From Corynespora cassiicola (taxonomy: Eukaryota > Ascomycota > Dothideomycetes > Pleosporales > Corynesporascaceae), in NCBI GenBank assembly GCA_022059125.1, contig JAEUWY010000004.1:4278001-4342000 (forward strand): a stretch of 64,000 nucleotides of DNA, written 5' to 3'. Within the stretch, counting starts at the first letter, position 1, and each line of letters opens with the position of its first letter. Below are positions 12,271 to 22,995 of the stretch, piece by piece. Position numbers and translations under genes: made by a program. A model generated the notes under the pieces. It was not told the DNA's origin. It was given only the letters and a program-made list of their open reading frames with translations, and searched no databases.

Positions 12271-12903
12271 GGCGGCGAGGCGCAAAAGGGGAGAGTTAAT
12301 TGACGCGTGGGTTGCGCTGGGGCGGTCGCATGTATATAGCCTCGGTTACGCGAGGCGGCGGGGCGGAGGTGAGTGGGCGAGAGAGGCGCAATGGAAAGGC
12401 GCGACGGGGTTTGATGGTTGCGGCTTGTGTCGTTTTCACTGCTCAAAGAAGTTCGAGGTCGCGCGTCGTGGAACGCTAAAACTTGGCCGCATGAGCTGCA
12501 TTAGCGCCGCGGGGCCGCACCCATGCTCCAAGACGTTGCCGACGAACACCAGAGGCTTCGGCGCTACTTCTAGCACAGAAGCTTGTAATAGAGGACCAGA
12601 AAATAAGACTCTCTACAAAACAGCAGCGGGGTCTTCAAAACCCGTCGACATGTACCGCCCTCCCTCAACCCCTCCCCCAACCCCGCCCTCATGGAGCCGC
12701 ACCACACTGGTCTTGGCATCGGAGGACCGACCTGGCCATGGAACGATGATCAGCACAGACACTAAGGCCTCTTGCGGAGTCCGACGCGTATGGGTCCATC
12801 CATTAACTTTCTGCTTCGACCATCCATATCCCAGCACTATCAATATATACGCCTTAAGGGACAATTTCCACCACATCACACGTGACAGCAGCTTGACAGC
12901 ATC
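12271..12903. other. Upstream region of the Acinus-like gene and tRNA-Gln
   Basis: 633 bp between the divergent starts of the Acinus-like gene (-) and the first tRNA-Gln (+). I recognise no further gene or clear motif. Confidence 0.5.
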
Positions 12904-12988
12904 GGTTGTATAGTGTAGCGGTTATCACTCCGGATTCTGATCATCTCAGAGCATTCCGGCAACCCCGGTTCGATTCCGGGTACGACCT
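12904..12988 (+). tRNA. tRNA-Gln (CUG), intron-containing
   Basis: Full cloverleaf: acceptor GGTTGTA pairs with TACGACC (one U-G), the D arm contains TAGTGTAGCGGTTATCA, the anticodon stem CCGGA/TCCGG carries loop TTCTGAT with anticodon CTG at 12937-12939, and the T arm is CCCCGGTTCGATTCCGGG. A 13-nt intron (12941-12953) sits after position 37, the canonical site. A short run of four T (12991-12994) follows within 10 nt, a plausible Pol III terminator. The leading GGTT and the D-arm sequence match eukaryotic tRNA-Gln. Confidence 0.95.
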
Positions 12989-13021
12989 CTTTTCCCTGAG
13001 TCACTTCTGTTCTTTTGCCCA

Positions 13022-13118
13022 GGTTCTGTAGTGTAGCGGTTATCACTCCGGATTTTGAAAGGCCTGAAACCAAGGCTGGAGATTTCCGGTAACCCCGGTT
13101 CGATTCCGGGCAGGACCT
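13022..13118 (+). tRNA. tRNA-Gln (UUG), intron-containing
   Basis: Cloverleaf with acceptor GGTTCTG/CAGGACC, the same D arm and T arm as the upstream tRNA, anticodon stem CCGGA/TCCGG and anticodon TTG at 13055-13057. A 25-nt intron (13059-13083) follows position 37. The gene lies 33 nt after the first tRNA-Gln in the same orientation. The mature parts of the two genes are nearly identical apart from the acceptor stem and anticodon, while the introns are unrelated in length and sequence. Confidence 0.95.
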
Positions 13119-13125
13119 TTTTTTG
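13118..13125 (+). terminator. Pol III T-run terminator of tRNA-Gln (UUG)
   Basis: Run of T starting at the discriminator position and continuing directly after the tRNA, the standard Pol III stop signal. Confidence 0.8.
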
Positions 13126-13824
13126 CTCTCCTGTCGCACTGGAGATGATGTACCTGACTGTTAGTTAGTCTACGAGGTGAAGTAGACGACGTGGTTTGAA
13201 AGCTCACTGGGCAGGCATGCCCGATTAATCCTCTTTCTGCATTTTTTTTTTTAGAAAAAAACATCTCCCAAGGGCAGGTAGACTGGCGAGCCTATTCCAT
13301 GCTATACCCGCATTGGTCTAGAATGGGCTGGATGAGATAGATATATATGTGTATATGTATGCATCATCATCATCACTTGTTGCACAAGCGTTCCCTAGTG
13401 AACCCAAACGTCAGATGCGAAACCGTCGTTAATCCAGCTTACGAGTCGACTCCATCGTGCTTCCTTGACCCACTTTGGACTCAGGTGTTGTCTTCAATCA
13501 TTCACTGTACTCCATGTCGAGACGGAAACAACCTATTGAAGTGAGTACAAGGTAATGCTGCTCTAAAGCCATGCGTATGTATCCTCGAAAGTAAGACAAC
13601 TCATGGATGTTGTGCTATCTGAATGCAATAGAAGGATGCAAATCAATCAAGCTGGGTATTCAGAAAGATAATTGGCCACCTCGGCCAATCCCACCAATAA
13701 CCCCGCTATGCAATAACCCGCCAAACGCCATCTGTATCGCCCAACGCTATGCAGGAAAACATTCCTCGTATACTTGACCCCCGTACAGCAAAGGGTAAAC
13801 CTCGTTTCAACCCCGAAAATACTC
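13126..13824. other. Intergenic region between tRNA pair and TMEM184-like gene
   Basis: About 700 bp with TATATATG and CATCAT runs near 13340-13375. No gene seen; the right part is the 3' region of the TMEM184-like gene. Confidence 0.5.
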
Positions 13825-15709
13825 CTATCTCGCGCCAGGCGGTCTGGAGCCTGAATTAGTTGCGCCTGCAAACATGTCCCACTCAGTGCTCATCCGCCCC
13901 GGATCATCCGCGGGATTCGAATGGTAATATCTTGGGGGGCTGTAGATATCCCCAGCTCCATGATAAGACGTATCCTGGGGCTCAAAATCCGTGTACTGCC
14001 GATCCAATCCTAGACCGTATTCCTGTCCAGGGAGCGGCGCCGATGGAAGGCTGTCCGGGTCCCGGTACGTATCGGGTCCGTCATACGCCCCGTGGTACGA
14101 GTTCTGGTTCGTATACGGGTTAGCTTGCGCATTATTCAAGAGCCCTGCAGTATCAGAGTCTTCAAACCCTTCTTTCTTGGGGCCTGGACGCGACACTTCC
14201 GTCGCTGCTTCTCCGTTCCCGGCGAAAGTAGGGCCTGACTGATACTCAGTACTCGAAGACATTGGCTCAAGCTTGGTCTGGTATGACGGATCTTTCTTCC
14301 GGTGCCGCACGCCAACGAAGAGCCATCGGAACCCGCGCCCGCAAGCTTTGATGATATCCCATGGATTGAGAGCGTCGAGAAGTGCGCGCATCGGGCCGTG
14401 CGCATACTGCTTTGGCGAATCCAACGAAGTGGAGTTCCGGTCCACTTGTGAAGCATCGTGCGAGTTTCCGAGATCGTAGGGTCTCCAGGTAAAAGCGTAA
14501 AGATGCATAATAGCAAAAATGGCCATTTCCACGCAGGTCAGCATCGCCGGGATGCCAATTCTCAGGTCGGGGCCTCCAAACTTGTCTGACGACTTGATTG
14601 GACCACCTTCGGCTGTCAGGAGAGAGATGATCCAGCTTTGCCAAAAGCAAAAGAAGATGACGAGCTTGATGCAGAGCACTTTCAAGAAGGGCCGGTGCGG
14701 TGCTAGATCGTCCTTGAGTTGAATATAAAACTGAATCAAGCAGTACATGGCAATGGTGACCGATACGGCTTCGAAACCTGCGACCCATATGTAGGAATAT
14801 CGTGGATCCATGGAGCTTTGGCAATATAGGCCTTGGGTCTGAGTGATTACAGCTACAGCCGTGAAAAAGGGCCGGATGAAGCAATACTGAAAGATGCTAA
14901 TCCAGACAACCTAGGGCAGTTAGCATCTTGATTTGAGCACATTCCCCATATACTCACGTTGAACCACGTCAAGCCACTCGTGGGTTTCCGAAGCCATCCC
15001 TTGTTCTCTCCGCCGGAGCATTTTTGCATCCATGTGATTGGCCAGACCCAATTTTTGGGCTCTATTGTCCGGAAGTATTCCTTTTGCTCATGGAGGGTCG
15101 GCGCAATGTAGTGGCACAATAGAGTGAAGAAGCTTGCTATGGCGAATGCCTCATAGCAGTCTCTGAGGACTTCAAAGTATATGGCATTTTTGTAGTAGAC
15201 ATAGCTGAAAAACGATACCACGGCATAAATGGGGATCATGACGAGAATGCGGAGGATACTGTCGGAGTCAGCGGAACGTTCGGAGGGCGCTTCATCAGCC
15301 TATGACATAATCCACGCCTCACAGCCCAATACACTCCCATGAGGACGAGGTTGCGATTCCTCTCGACCACATCCTATTGTTTTGTAAAGAAATGAACATA
15401 CGGCCGTTGCTCATAAGGCTTCAGGTAGTGCGTCGCATGGCGCCAGATGAGGAAAAAGGCTATGGCGACGGCCAGCGCACCGAATATGGCCGATATTATC
15501 AAACCGAGGCGGTGGAAGGTCAGGGACCCCCATACAGGCGTCTCGGCGACTGCGGGGTGTCAATTCATGCGCGACTTTTAACTCTTGGTGTTCAACTCAC
15601 TTTTCTCGTGCTCGTACTTCTCGCTGTTGCATGTGGCATTCTTACCCAGACTACGGATCGCTTTTGCGATGCCCAGCGGGTCGTCCTTATGTGGAGATTT
15701 CTCGTCCAT
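13825..15709 (-). CDS. TMEM184 / organic solute transporter alpha-like (DUF300) membrane protein
   Basis: Exons 15709-15601, 15549-15402, 15258-14958 and 14910-13825 give 547 residues. Seven or so membrane helices include LGLIISAIFGALAVAIAFFL, MIPIYAVVSFFSYVYY, FAIASFFTLLCHYIA, VVWISIFQYCFIRPFFTAVA, AVSVTIAMYCLIQFYI and VLCIKLVIFFCFWQSWIISL. The hallmark YEQRP..ILRILVMIPIYAV and FEVLRDCYEAFAIASF segments identify the OST-alpha/TMEM184 family. The C-terminal 200 residues are hydrophilic and Ser/Pro/Tyr-rich, presumably cytosolic. Substrate is unknown. The chosen ATG (15709-15707) is the first in frame, but a hydrophobic in-frame stretch just before it (with no ATG, behind a TGA) suggests a missed 5' exon. 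The 143-nt third-exon-preceding intron could hide another small exon. Confidence 0.85.
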
Positions 15710-16134
15710 GATTTTCGGGCTGTAGAGGAAGCATTCGGCGAGGAAAAGGAGAAGGGCAGGCACCAGAATGGAGATTGGTCAAATGGCGCGTCTGGTGAGT
15801 TGGGTTGCAAAGGTGGCCAATAGAGAATCAGAAGCCAGAGAGACGGCGATGGCAAAAGAAGCAGCGGCCTGGCTGTTGTGGAAAGAATCAAAGAGGATCA
15901 GTTGCGGGAGATGAAGATTCCCCGAGAGATTCAACGACGCGCAAGGTGACGACGTTCGACCAGTCGCGCATGCCGATACCCTTGTTTAGCGAGCAAGTGG
16001 CGTTTCAGCGCCTGATTCCCATTGATGCGACTACGCGCCAAAGTGGGCATCTGATGCTGCTTAAACAAGTCTGTTATAAATAGAGGCAGAAGCAGGGAAA
16101 GGCTTCGTTCAGTCTGCGTGAAGGCGAAGTTGCG

Positions 16135-16665
16135 ATGGCTGACAGGCATCTAAGCTTTCCTAAGCTTGAGGCTCGCTCGGCATTCTTGAGGCTCGCATGG
16201 AGGCGTCCTTGGCGCAAAATGGTACGCGCCAACCGTTCTCGCATCCCTGCAAGAGGCCGTATGCCTCGGGTTTCGTGCCATCCAATGCAAATACACCACC
16301 GTTGCGCTCAAGCGGCACAGCAATCGGCGGTACATCCAGACTCGATTCCTCTCCTTGGCAATGTCTTCCGCAAACCGTCACTGGTCGAACCACCTCATCA
16401 CTTGCAACAGGCACAAAACATCGGATTTGACACTGGTATATTTCCCAAAGACTACATCAGACTCTCTCAAGCAACGACCATCGAAGCAAAGGGCCGACCC
16501 CTTCAAAAAGGAACTGAAGCAGCCCAAGCCCAACTTGCCCGAGCCATTGCAAATCAACTTGATCAAGGACCCAACGATGCCTCTGAAGTACTCTGTATCC
16601 GCAATTTCACATCGTATCGCAAACAAGACTCGTCCAGGGCATCGAAGAAATCGTCGAAAAACTAG
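16135..16665 (+). CDS. Doubtful hypothetical ORF (176 aa)
   Basis: An ATG-initiated open frame of 176 codons, basic and Gln/Ser-rich, with no signal peptide, membrane segment or domain that I recognise. Overlapping frames in the same stretch are also open for 80-109 codons on both strands, so the open frame could be chance in moderately GC-rich DNA, or part of a decayed gene. Included only because it is the longest unexplained frame in a 2.4-kb gap. Confidence 0.2.
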   Translation: MADRHLSFPKLEARSAFLRLAWRRPWRKMVRANRSRIPARGRMPRVSCHPMQIHHRCAQAAQQSAVHPDSIPLLGNVFRKPSLVEPPHHLQQAQNIGFDTGIFPKDYIRLSQATTIEAKGRPLQKGTEAAQAQLARAIANQLDQGPNDASEVLCIRNFTSYRKQDSSRASKKSSKN

Positions 16666-18023
16666 CTGAGAGACAACAGCCGCCGTTGACGTGATGGCCA
16701 TCGCCAAAGGCTATGCTACGAGTTCACGCTGGCAAATGATCTGGTACTCTATTAGCAACGGTCTCGCAACGACTGCTAGAGAAAAGCTGGCAATGGTTGG
16801 AGTCAGACATCCAAGGAAGGTTGAACGCTCAGTGCATCTGAAATGGGTTCAAATCGATGCTCGCGTGGAAACTGCGAATGTGGAAAGGTTTTCATCATAA
16901 AAGAGGTGCTGTGGGCACGTCGGCGAAGGAAAAGTGACAACTCACAAGTGAATCTGCAGGTACTGCTAGTTGCTGGCGCGTAGAGCCATCATTTTAAGGT
17001 GCCGAATGCCATGCTGTGTAGGTTGTGAAGAAAACAAAGAGCTCGGCAGAAAGCTGTTGAAGAAAAAAGCTCCACCGGCAGAACGGTTCGGCCGATCCGA
17101 TGCACTAGCGCGTTTTGGGGGCGCGCTGCGACCGTCAGGTCACCCACAGCCCCACCACATCAGCCCCATCGCCATGCCTCATTCTCAACTGAAGCAAACG
17201 TCTCGGTGTCGCCGCTGTATTACCGTCGGCGCTACAGGCAGCCACTCTTAGGTGATGAGAATCCTTTCACACTTTGAATCTTGCATCGGTTACTAGCCAC
17301 CTGCATGCACGGCCAGGTACGGGCTTGCCTGAAGTTTCGAAGTCGAACACCGCCTCATGTCCGGTCCTCTCTGTGTACATGGAAGTGCCTGCGCCACCCG
17401 GCCAATGATCGGCCCACGTTCCATGGACTTTGGGGCACGGCATGGAATTCAAGCCAAAAACTCGTTTCACGCGCCTGGAGGCTTGTATTAAGTGGATTTC
17501 AGGCCCTCAACTGCGTGGCAGAAGCTGTGCCGTAGCGCTGTAAGTTGTTTTTAGATGCAATTCCTCCTGGCGGCCTGGGCACACGCTTGATCCCGTGCAC
17601 GACTGTTTACAGGCTTGTGGCAATCCAAACTCCCGGTATTCCTTGCTTTTTTGCTCGGTTTTGGTAGTGGTTCTACGCGCGTTCAGCCTTGTCCGTTTCA
17701 AATGTTCATGCACTTAAGATTGCACTTCCCCGGACTGGATTCTGGACGTCGATCCCAACCACAGCTCTAAGGCGGCCACGGAAGCTCATGCACGCCCGTG
17801 AGTTCTATGACCGCAGGAGAATTAGGCGTTCACCCGAGCGTGGGGCATTGACAGGATGGCGTTGCTGATAACTCCGATGTTTTGGCTGTGCCCAGCCTCG
17901 ATCCGCTTCTCTTGTATGCTATCGGCGAGCAGCTTCTGCTGATCCCCACTGAATGGGTAGGGCTTACCATCAGGCTGCTCATCTCATTTCCGTAGCTTCA
18001 AGGCTGTGTTTTCTTCGTTCGCT

Positions 18024-18030
18024 ATATAAC
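18024..18030 (+). promoter_or_regulatory. TATA box of the M43 metalloprotease gene
   Basis: TATATAA 105 nt upstream of the ATG, followed by a pyrimidine-rich leader, the usual layout of a TATA-driven secreted-protein gene. Confidence 0.55.
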
Positions 18031-18134
18031 TACTCTGGGCTCTACGTACTGCGATACTCATTAACGTTTCAGTTTTCCATCATCCAAACATCTACATCGC
18101 CCATTTCGCTTCATTCCTTTTTCTTCTTCTCAGT

Positions 18135-19019
18135 ATGAAAGTTTCCACTCTTCTTCTTGGTGCTCTTGCCCCTCTTGCGCTAGCATCCGAGGGCTGTGGT
18201 AACGAAGATTATGATTTCGATCCTCTGCACATCTCGCCTTCTCAGAGCCGACGAGCCCTCACCAAGATGAGGGCTCGTGACATCACCGGCGTTGATCTTT
18301 ACGTCCATGTTCTTGTTGCTGAAGAGCCAAAAGAAGACTATGGCCCTGACATCGCAAAGCAGCTCGACTACCTTAACAGCAAATATGAGGTTTGGGGTTA
18401 TCACTTCAACCTCAAGCTGACGACCTACGTTATCAATGCAGAGTGGGCCAAAGACATTGACGTCGACAAGGACAACAAGATGAAAAGTCTCCATCGTGGA
18501 GACTACCAGACATTGAATGTTTACATGGTCGAAGGCGCTGGTGGCGGCGTCTGCTCTCTCCCTGAGGGTACAAAGGATCCCATCAAGCAGAAGACCCTCG
18601 ATTTCGACGGCTGCTTCATTCCGCTCTCTGTTGGAAGGTCTCCTGACAGTGGCACACTTGCCCATGAAGTAGGTCACTGGTTTGGTCTGCTGCATACGTT
18701 TCAGGGCGGCTGTGACGGCGATGGTGACTACTGCGACGACACTGCTCCCCAAAATGAGCCTTCCCTTGGCAAGCTGGCTACTCCAGGAGACCTTAATAGT
18801 TGCCCGGCAAAGGACCAGTGTGGCAAGGGTCTTGAGAATGTCAAAAACTTTGTAAGCACTTTACCGACACTAAAATGTGATTTTGCTGACACTGCGTAGA
18901 TGGACTACACCGACTGCTCCCAAGAATTCACACCCTGCCAGGGAGGCCGCATGAACCAGGCCTGGACAGGCTACCGCGAAAACAGAGCCCTCGCCGAGGG
19001 AGTCGAAGTCAAGTGGTAA
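18135..19019 (+). CDS. Secreted M43B (pappalysin-like) zinc metalloprotease
   Basis: Exons 18135-18851 and 18900-19019 (48-nt intron) give 278 residues. A signal peptide (MKVSTLLLGALAPLALA) is followed by a short propeptide-like segment and the catalytic domain. The zinc site HEVGHWFGLLH is at residues 177-187, the extended HExxHxxGxxH of metzincins, and the Met-turn is NFMDYTDC right at the splice junction. Cysteines in GGVCSLPEG, DGCF, GGCDGDGDYCDDT and the C-terminal TPCQGGRM fit the disulphides of fungal MEP1-type enzymes. The protein acts outside the cell, degrading host or environmental protein. It stands alone in a gene-poor stretch. Confidence 0.93.
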
Positions 19020-19770
19020 ACCAAATGGTGATTCAAAGGCCCGGTGAGGCTTTGTTTCAGGCCTCTTGGGCGCGATCCATGGCATTTCGGCGCATTTTTC
19101 ATGGGTCCGAGTCAGCACTGTACCAACGCTGGCGCTCCAAATCCTGTGTTTGGGATCTTGATGGTATTCGAATAATTTCGAATGCCCATGTTCTTTTCTT
19201 TATCTTTCTCTACCCTTCTCACTTCTTATTCTTTTGTATGTTCCTCATGTACTCGGTTACATCTTAGTTCCTTTGTCTTTTCCTTTGGGTCATTATCTGC
19301 ATAGCATTGGCGTTCTCTCTCTTTTTCTCTTTTTTACTCTCGATTATTGAATTTGCGCGAGGGGAATGATACACATTGCAGCGCAATAAAGATCTACACC
19401 TGATTAGCCCTAGTTTACACTTTGATTGACACTGAACAGAGTTGCGAGTTGTTAAGGCCTGTGGGGTGGCGGGGCGATCAGTATTGAACTGTTAGCTTTT
19501 CTAGGCAGTGGCTTAACGGCACATCAACTTTCTTATTTATATTGCTGATGACTTGCTTTTCGTGCGGGTAGTTGCGGGAGAACTATACGTCATATTTCGA
19601 TCGTCTGGCCTGCATGCTAGAAACTTTGCCTTTAGCGACAAGGGGTACTTTCTCGCCACCGATGTGTTTCTGCGCCGGAAGTAGAGCCTGTAACACAGTT
19701 CTTCGACGTTGGATTACTTCTTAACCTTGGTAAATGTTTGGAGACTGGTTTGTAGAAATCTCACGCCTGT
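19020..19770. other. Convergent 3' intergenic region (M43 protease / reductase)
   Basis: About 750 bp, T-rich with several long TTT/TCTTT runs around 19190-19340. No gene or recognisable element. Confidence 0.5.
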
Positions 19771-20968
19771 TCACAGCTCCACAACGACCTTTCCAAAGCT
19801 AACCCCCTTCTTCTGCCTATCAATTCCGTCCTGGACCTTCTCTAGCCCCTTTCCTACCACAATCGGGTCCGGCTTTGCCTTGAACACGCCCTTCTCCAAG
19901 CCCTCGGGAACATACTTGCCCCAAACCGCCTCCCCAACATACCGATCCGCCAATGCAACGCTGGGCGCGAACACGGATGCACCCTCGATACCCTCGGGAA
20001 GTCCCTGGGCGCCAGGCATCACGGTGCCATACCTACCGCCCAACTTCTTATACACGGGCGCCCACGCGGCAGCAGCATCAGGCGAGCCAATGCAGTCGCA
20101 CACGCCCGCAAACGTCGTGCCCTCCAACGCCTTGACGATGTCATCCACGACAGATGACGAGTTGTAGTCAAACACCTCGGCGCCCAACTCGCGCACATTC
20201 TCAATGTTGTGCTTGCTAGCCACAGACACGACCTTTACGCCCGCGGCAGCGGCGAGCTGGATCGCCGACGCGCCGACGCTGCTGGAGCCGCCCCAGACGA
20301 GGACGCTCTTTCCAGCGTTGGCGGAGGGGGGTGAGGAGGTGGATGACGGTGGGGCGAGGGCGAGGGTCTCCTTTTTGAAGAGGCAGGCTGCGGCTGTGGA
20401 GATGGAGAGGGGGAGCACGGCGGCAGAGGCATAGGAGAGGGACGAGGGGATCTTTTGCGTTACGAGGGCGTTGCAGGATGTGTAGTTTTGGTAGCCGCCA
20501 TGGGCGGGCGAGTTGGTTACGAGGGAGAAGGCATGGCTGTGGGAGGAGAGGTTAGCATCTTGGCTTGATGTTGATCGAGGACAGGTCTGGAGACGTACCC
20601 AAGGACGCGGTCACCCTTCTTGACGTGGGTGACTCCCTCGCCTACTTCGTGGACTTCGCCTGCAACGTCCGTACCGATAATGTTGGGGTATTTTTGGAGG
20701 AAAATGCCTAGTCTGCATCAGCATGGACTCTCTTGGGCTGAATTCCGTTGAGAATCGAACCGTATTCTTGGATCTTCCCTGGAAAAAAAAAAGTTGATTA
20801 GCTTTTCGATTGAAAGCGGTAGGGGTTCTGCTTACAGTCCACAGGGTTGACCGCAACTGCGTGATTCTTGATCACGACTTCATTGGGGCCGGCCTTTGGT
20901 AGAGGAGCTTCCTTAACCTGAAGAGGCTTTGCCTTTGCTTCGGTGATCCAAGCTGCTTGGTTGGACAT
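19771..20968 (-). CDS. Medium-chain dehydrogenase/reductase, ToxD-like (zinc-free) oxidoreductase
   Basis: Exons 20968-20836, 20778-20761, 20707-20599 and 20536-19771 give 341 residues; exon 2 is only 18 nt. The N-terminal GroES-like domain reads PLPKAGPNEVVIKNHAVAVN, then YPNIIGTDVAGEVHEVGEG and KKGDRVLGHA. The NADP(H) Rossmann domain begins VLVWGGSSSVGASAIQLA. The structural and catalytic zinc ligands of classical alcohol dehydrogenases are absent, so it belongs to the quinone-oxidoreductase/enoyl-reductase branch often annotated as ToxD-like. Members reduce enoyl or quinone substrates and some assist polyketide synthases, but none lies nearby. The donor of intron 2 (GTTCGA) is weak yet is the only one that keeps the family sequence EYG-IFLQKYPN in frame. 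Confidence 0.85.
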
Positions 20969-21849
20969 GGCGATTGTTCAATAGGTACACAATCCTTAGA
21001 ACAGTGGATGTTAGAATATAATTATGGCGACAAAGCAGCTGGAGGACTCGAGGGCGCAATCAAAAGCTCTTTCTAGCTACAACAACTGCGGGAGAGCTGG
21101 CTTTAAAACTTTCCATTGTATTCTGCCCCGCTGTGGATCCATGATGGGGAGCCGGTCCTGTCTACTGGACGCGCCAAACGTTATTATTAGTACCCTGGTA
21201 GACAATGATGAGCTGCCCCTCTATGGTGCAATGACATCTTCGATTCGGGACGTCTGGAACGCATTCCGACGCTTCGGAATTGGTTGGTTGGCGGCTCCGG
21301 GCCGGATCAACTGACGCTAGCGGATACTTCCCTCTACGGATAGTCTGTCTCCCACGAATGCCTTGAGCGATTCTGTAAATTTACTAGAGGTTAGGTAATT
21401 GAAGATGAAATCATCAACAAGAATTAAAGATTAGTCATAAGCTTAAAGACATCTTTGTAATGCGATCCAGCTTATCGCCGAACTGCTGCCGAAGAGGTCA
21501 TCTACCTCGGTTCTCTTTTAGTATCTGTAACCCAGCCTTCCAAGTGACCACCCTAAGAAAGCATAGACGAATATTGAAAATGAAAGACGCAGTCTCCAAA
21601 TGTTTTAATTAAATAATGGAGTCAGGTCGTCATAAGAACGAATGGCAAAGTCAAATGACTATCCGAGCTGTCGCATATAGACAGGCAGCTTGCCTTGAGC
21701 AAGACATCGAGCTCTAGTTCAACTTCAAATGGTCCAGAAATACGATTCACTCTTCACAATTGGCGTTAGATATCGAACGGTCTCAGTTTGAACAGAATAC
21801 TGTACAGTGGTTTACAAACATCTCTCTATGCTACAAGTTTTCAACACAT
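20969..21849. other. Intergenic region
   Basis: About 880 bp between the start of the reductase gene (-) and the 3' end of the mL46 gene (-). It is more AT-rich than its neighbours (TTTAATTAAATAA near 21602). No gene seen. Confidence 0.5.
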
Positions 21850-22995
21850 TTATCGCTCCGCCAGCATGTTCCTGACGGATCTCCAGTAATCAAACTCCAC
21901 GGTCTTGTAAACCTCTTCCTTGGCCAGCCATTTGTAATCGGACAGGCCAAGCTTGTTGTCCTTTAGGTTGGCCTGGCCAGCCATAATGCGTGCCTTCATA
22001 AAGAAGGTCTTGAAGCCAAGCTCATTGGGGCTTGCAGACTTCTTCAAGGCCTCTGCCGCAAAATTGTGCTGGTAGTGGCCAATGGGCGTGTTTCCTATGA
22101 CCCAGGTGTTCATGTTCGGGCCGCCAGCATCGAAGATGATGCGCTCTGCGTTCTGTAAATTGTTAGTATAACCAGTTTCCACAAATCTTTCAGCTCCCAC
22201 GTTGACGTACCGAGCGCAAGTCTCCCCGAACTATCCTGTCCTGCGGGAACACCCATTTGCCTTCTTTGTTCTTGACCAACAAATACAGCGTCCGTTGGAG
22301 CTGACGATTCAAGCTCTTTACATCACCCTTCTTGTCTGCTTCCGTAATTCTCGGCTGGGGTCGTTCAACCGGCTCATGCTCCACCTTCTTGGCCCCAGGC
22401 ACACCTGCGGAGCCACCCTCCTGGTCTTCAGCGCCTGTCTGTTCAGCATCCTCCAGTAACCGTTCGACCTGGTGATTGATGTCGCTCTCCTGGGCTCCCA
22501 CTAGCAACTCATCGTTCCACGCCTCGTCGCCATATCCCTTGTAGCGTCCAATGTCCCTTGCAGGCGTCAGCCTCTGCTTCATCTTCCTCTTCCATTCCAA
22601 ATCAGATGGCTGTCCCTTTTTGACATAAAAGTAACGCGAAAAAGGTAGCGCCAGACGTTCATTGAGACGGCGCTGGTAGAGGAAGAAGGCGGATTCGAAG
22701 GGGTGCAGGTCGCGTGTGATCTGGGGAGGGCGGGAGAGGACAACGCCCGTGTTCACGGCGTAGGAAGCTTGCGGGGATATCTGCGCGACAGGAGGGACAT
22801 GCTGGGCAATCTTGTCTTCGGTCTGGACTGCGGCAGCAGCGGCCGTAGCGTACGTGTTGCGGCTGGTGGTGTCTCTACAGGAGCGGCATATCGACTGGCC
22901 TTTTTCCATCAGCACGCGTCCCCTCAAGGCATTCAATTGATCGACTCACCGGCTCTTGAGGCCAATCGCCTCGTGGTCTGTTGTCCTGCGTTCAT
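21850..22995 (-). CDS. Mitochondrial large-subunit ribosomal protein mL46 (MRPL46/yeast MRPL17)
   Basis: Exons 22995-22950, 22899-22211 and 22152-21850 give 345 residues. The Arg/Ser/Thr-rich N-terminus (TTRRLASRAG, then RSCRDTTSRNTYATAAAAA) is a mitochondrial presequence. The body carries the mL46 signature segments ESAFFLYQRRLNERLALPFSR, NRQLQRTLYLLVK, WVFPQDRIVRGDL and the Nudix-like NTWVIGNTPIGHYQ, plus DYKWLAKEEV near the end. The second intron has a perfect TACTAAC branch site. The first 50-nt intron (GTGAGT..AAAAG) was chosen to reach an ATG; without it a downstream in-frame ATG at 22909 would start the protein nearer the cysteines. Divergent from CCT8. Confidence 0.9.

Larger units (their letters stand above)
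15710..18134. other. Gene-poor 2.4-kb stretch
   Basis: Between the 5' ends of the TMEM184-like gene and the metalloprotease gene. It holds one uninterrupted 176-codon + strand frame (listed separately) and several shorter frames on both strands that I cannot tie to any family. The last 150 bp are the metalloprotease promoter and leader. Confidence 0.5.

Noticed and set aside
12876..13264. Minus-strand frames containing PESNRGY/PGIEPG-like peptides
   Set aside because: They are translations of the two tRNA-Gln genes in reverse, a common false protein.
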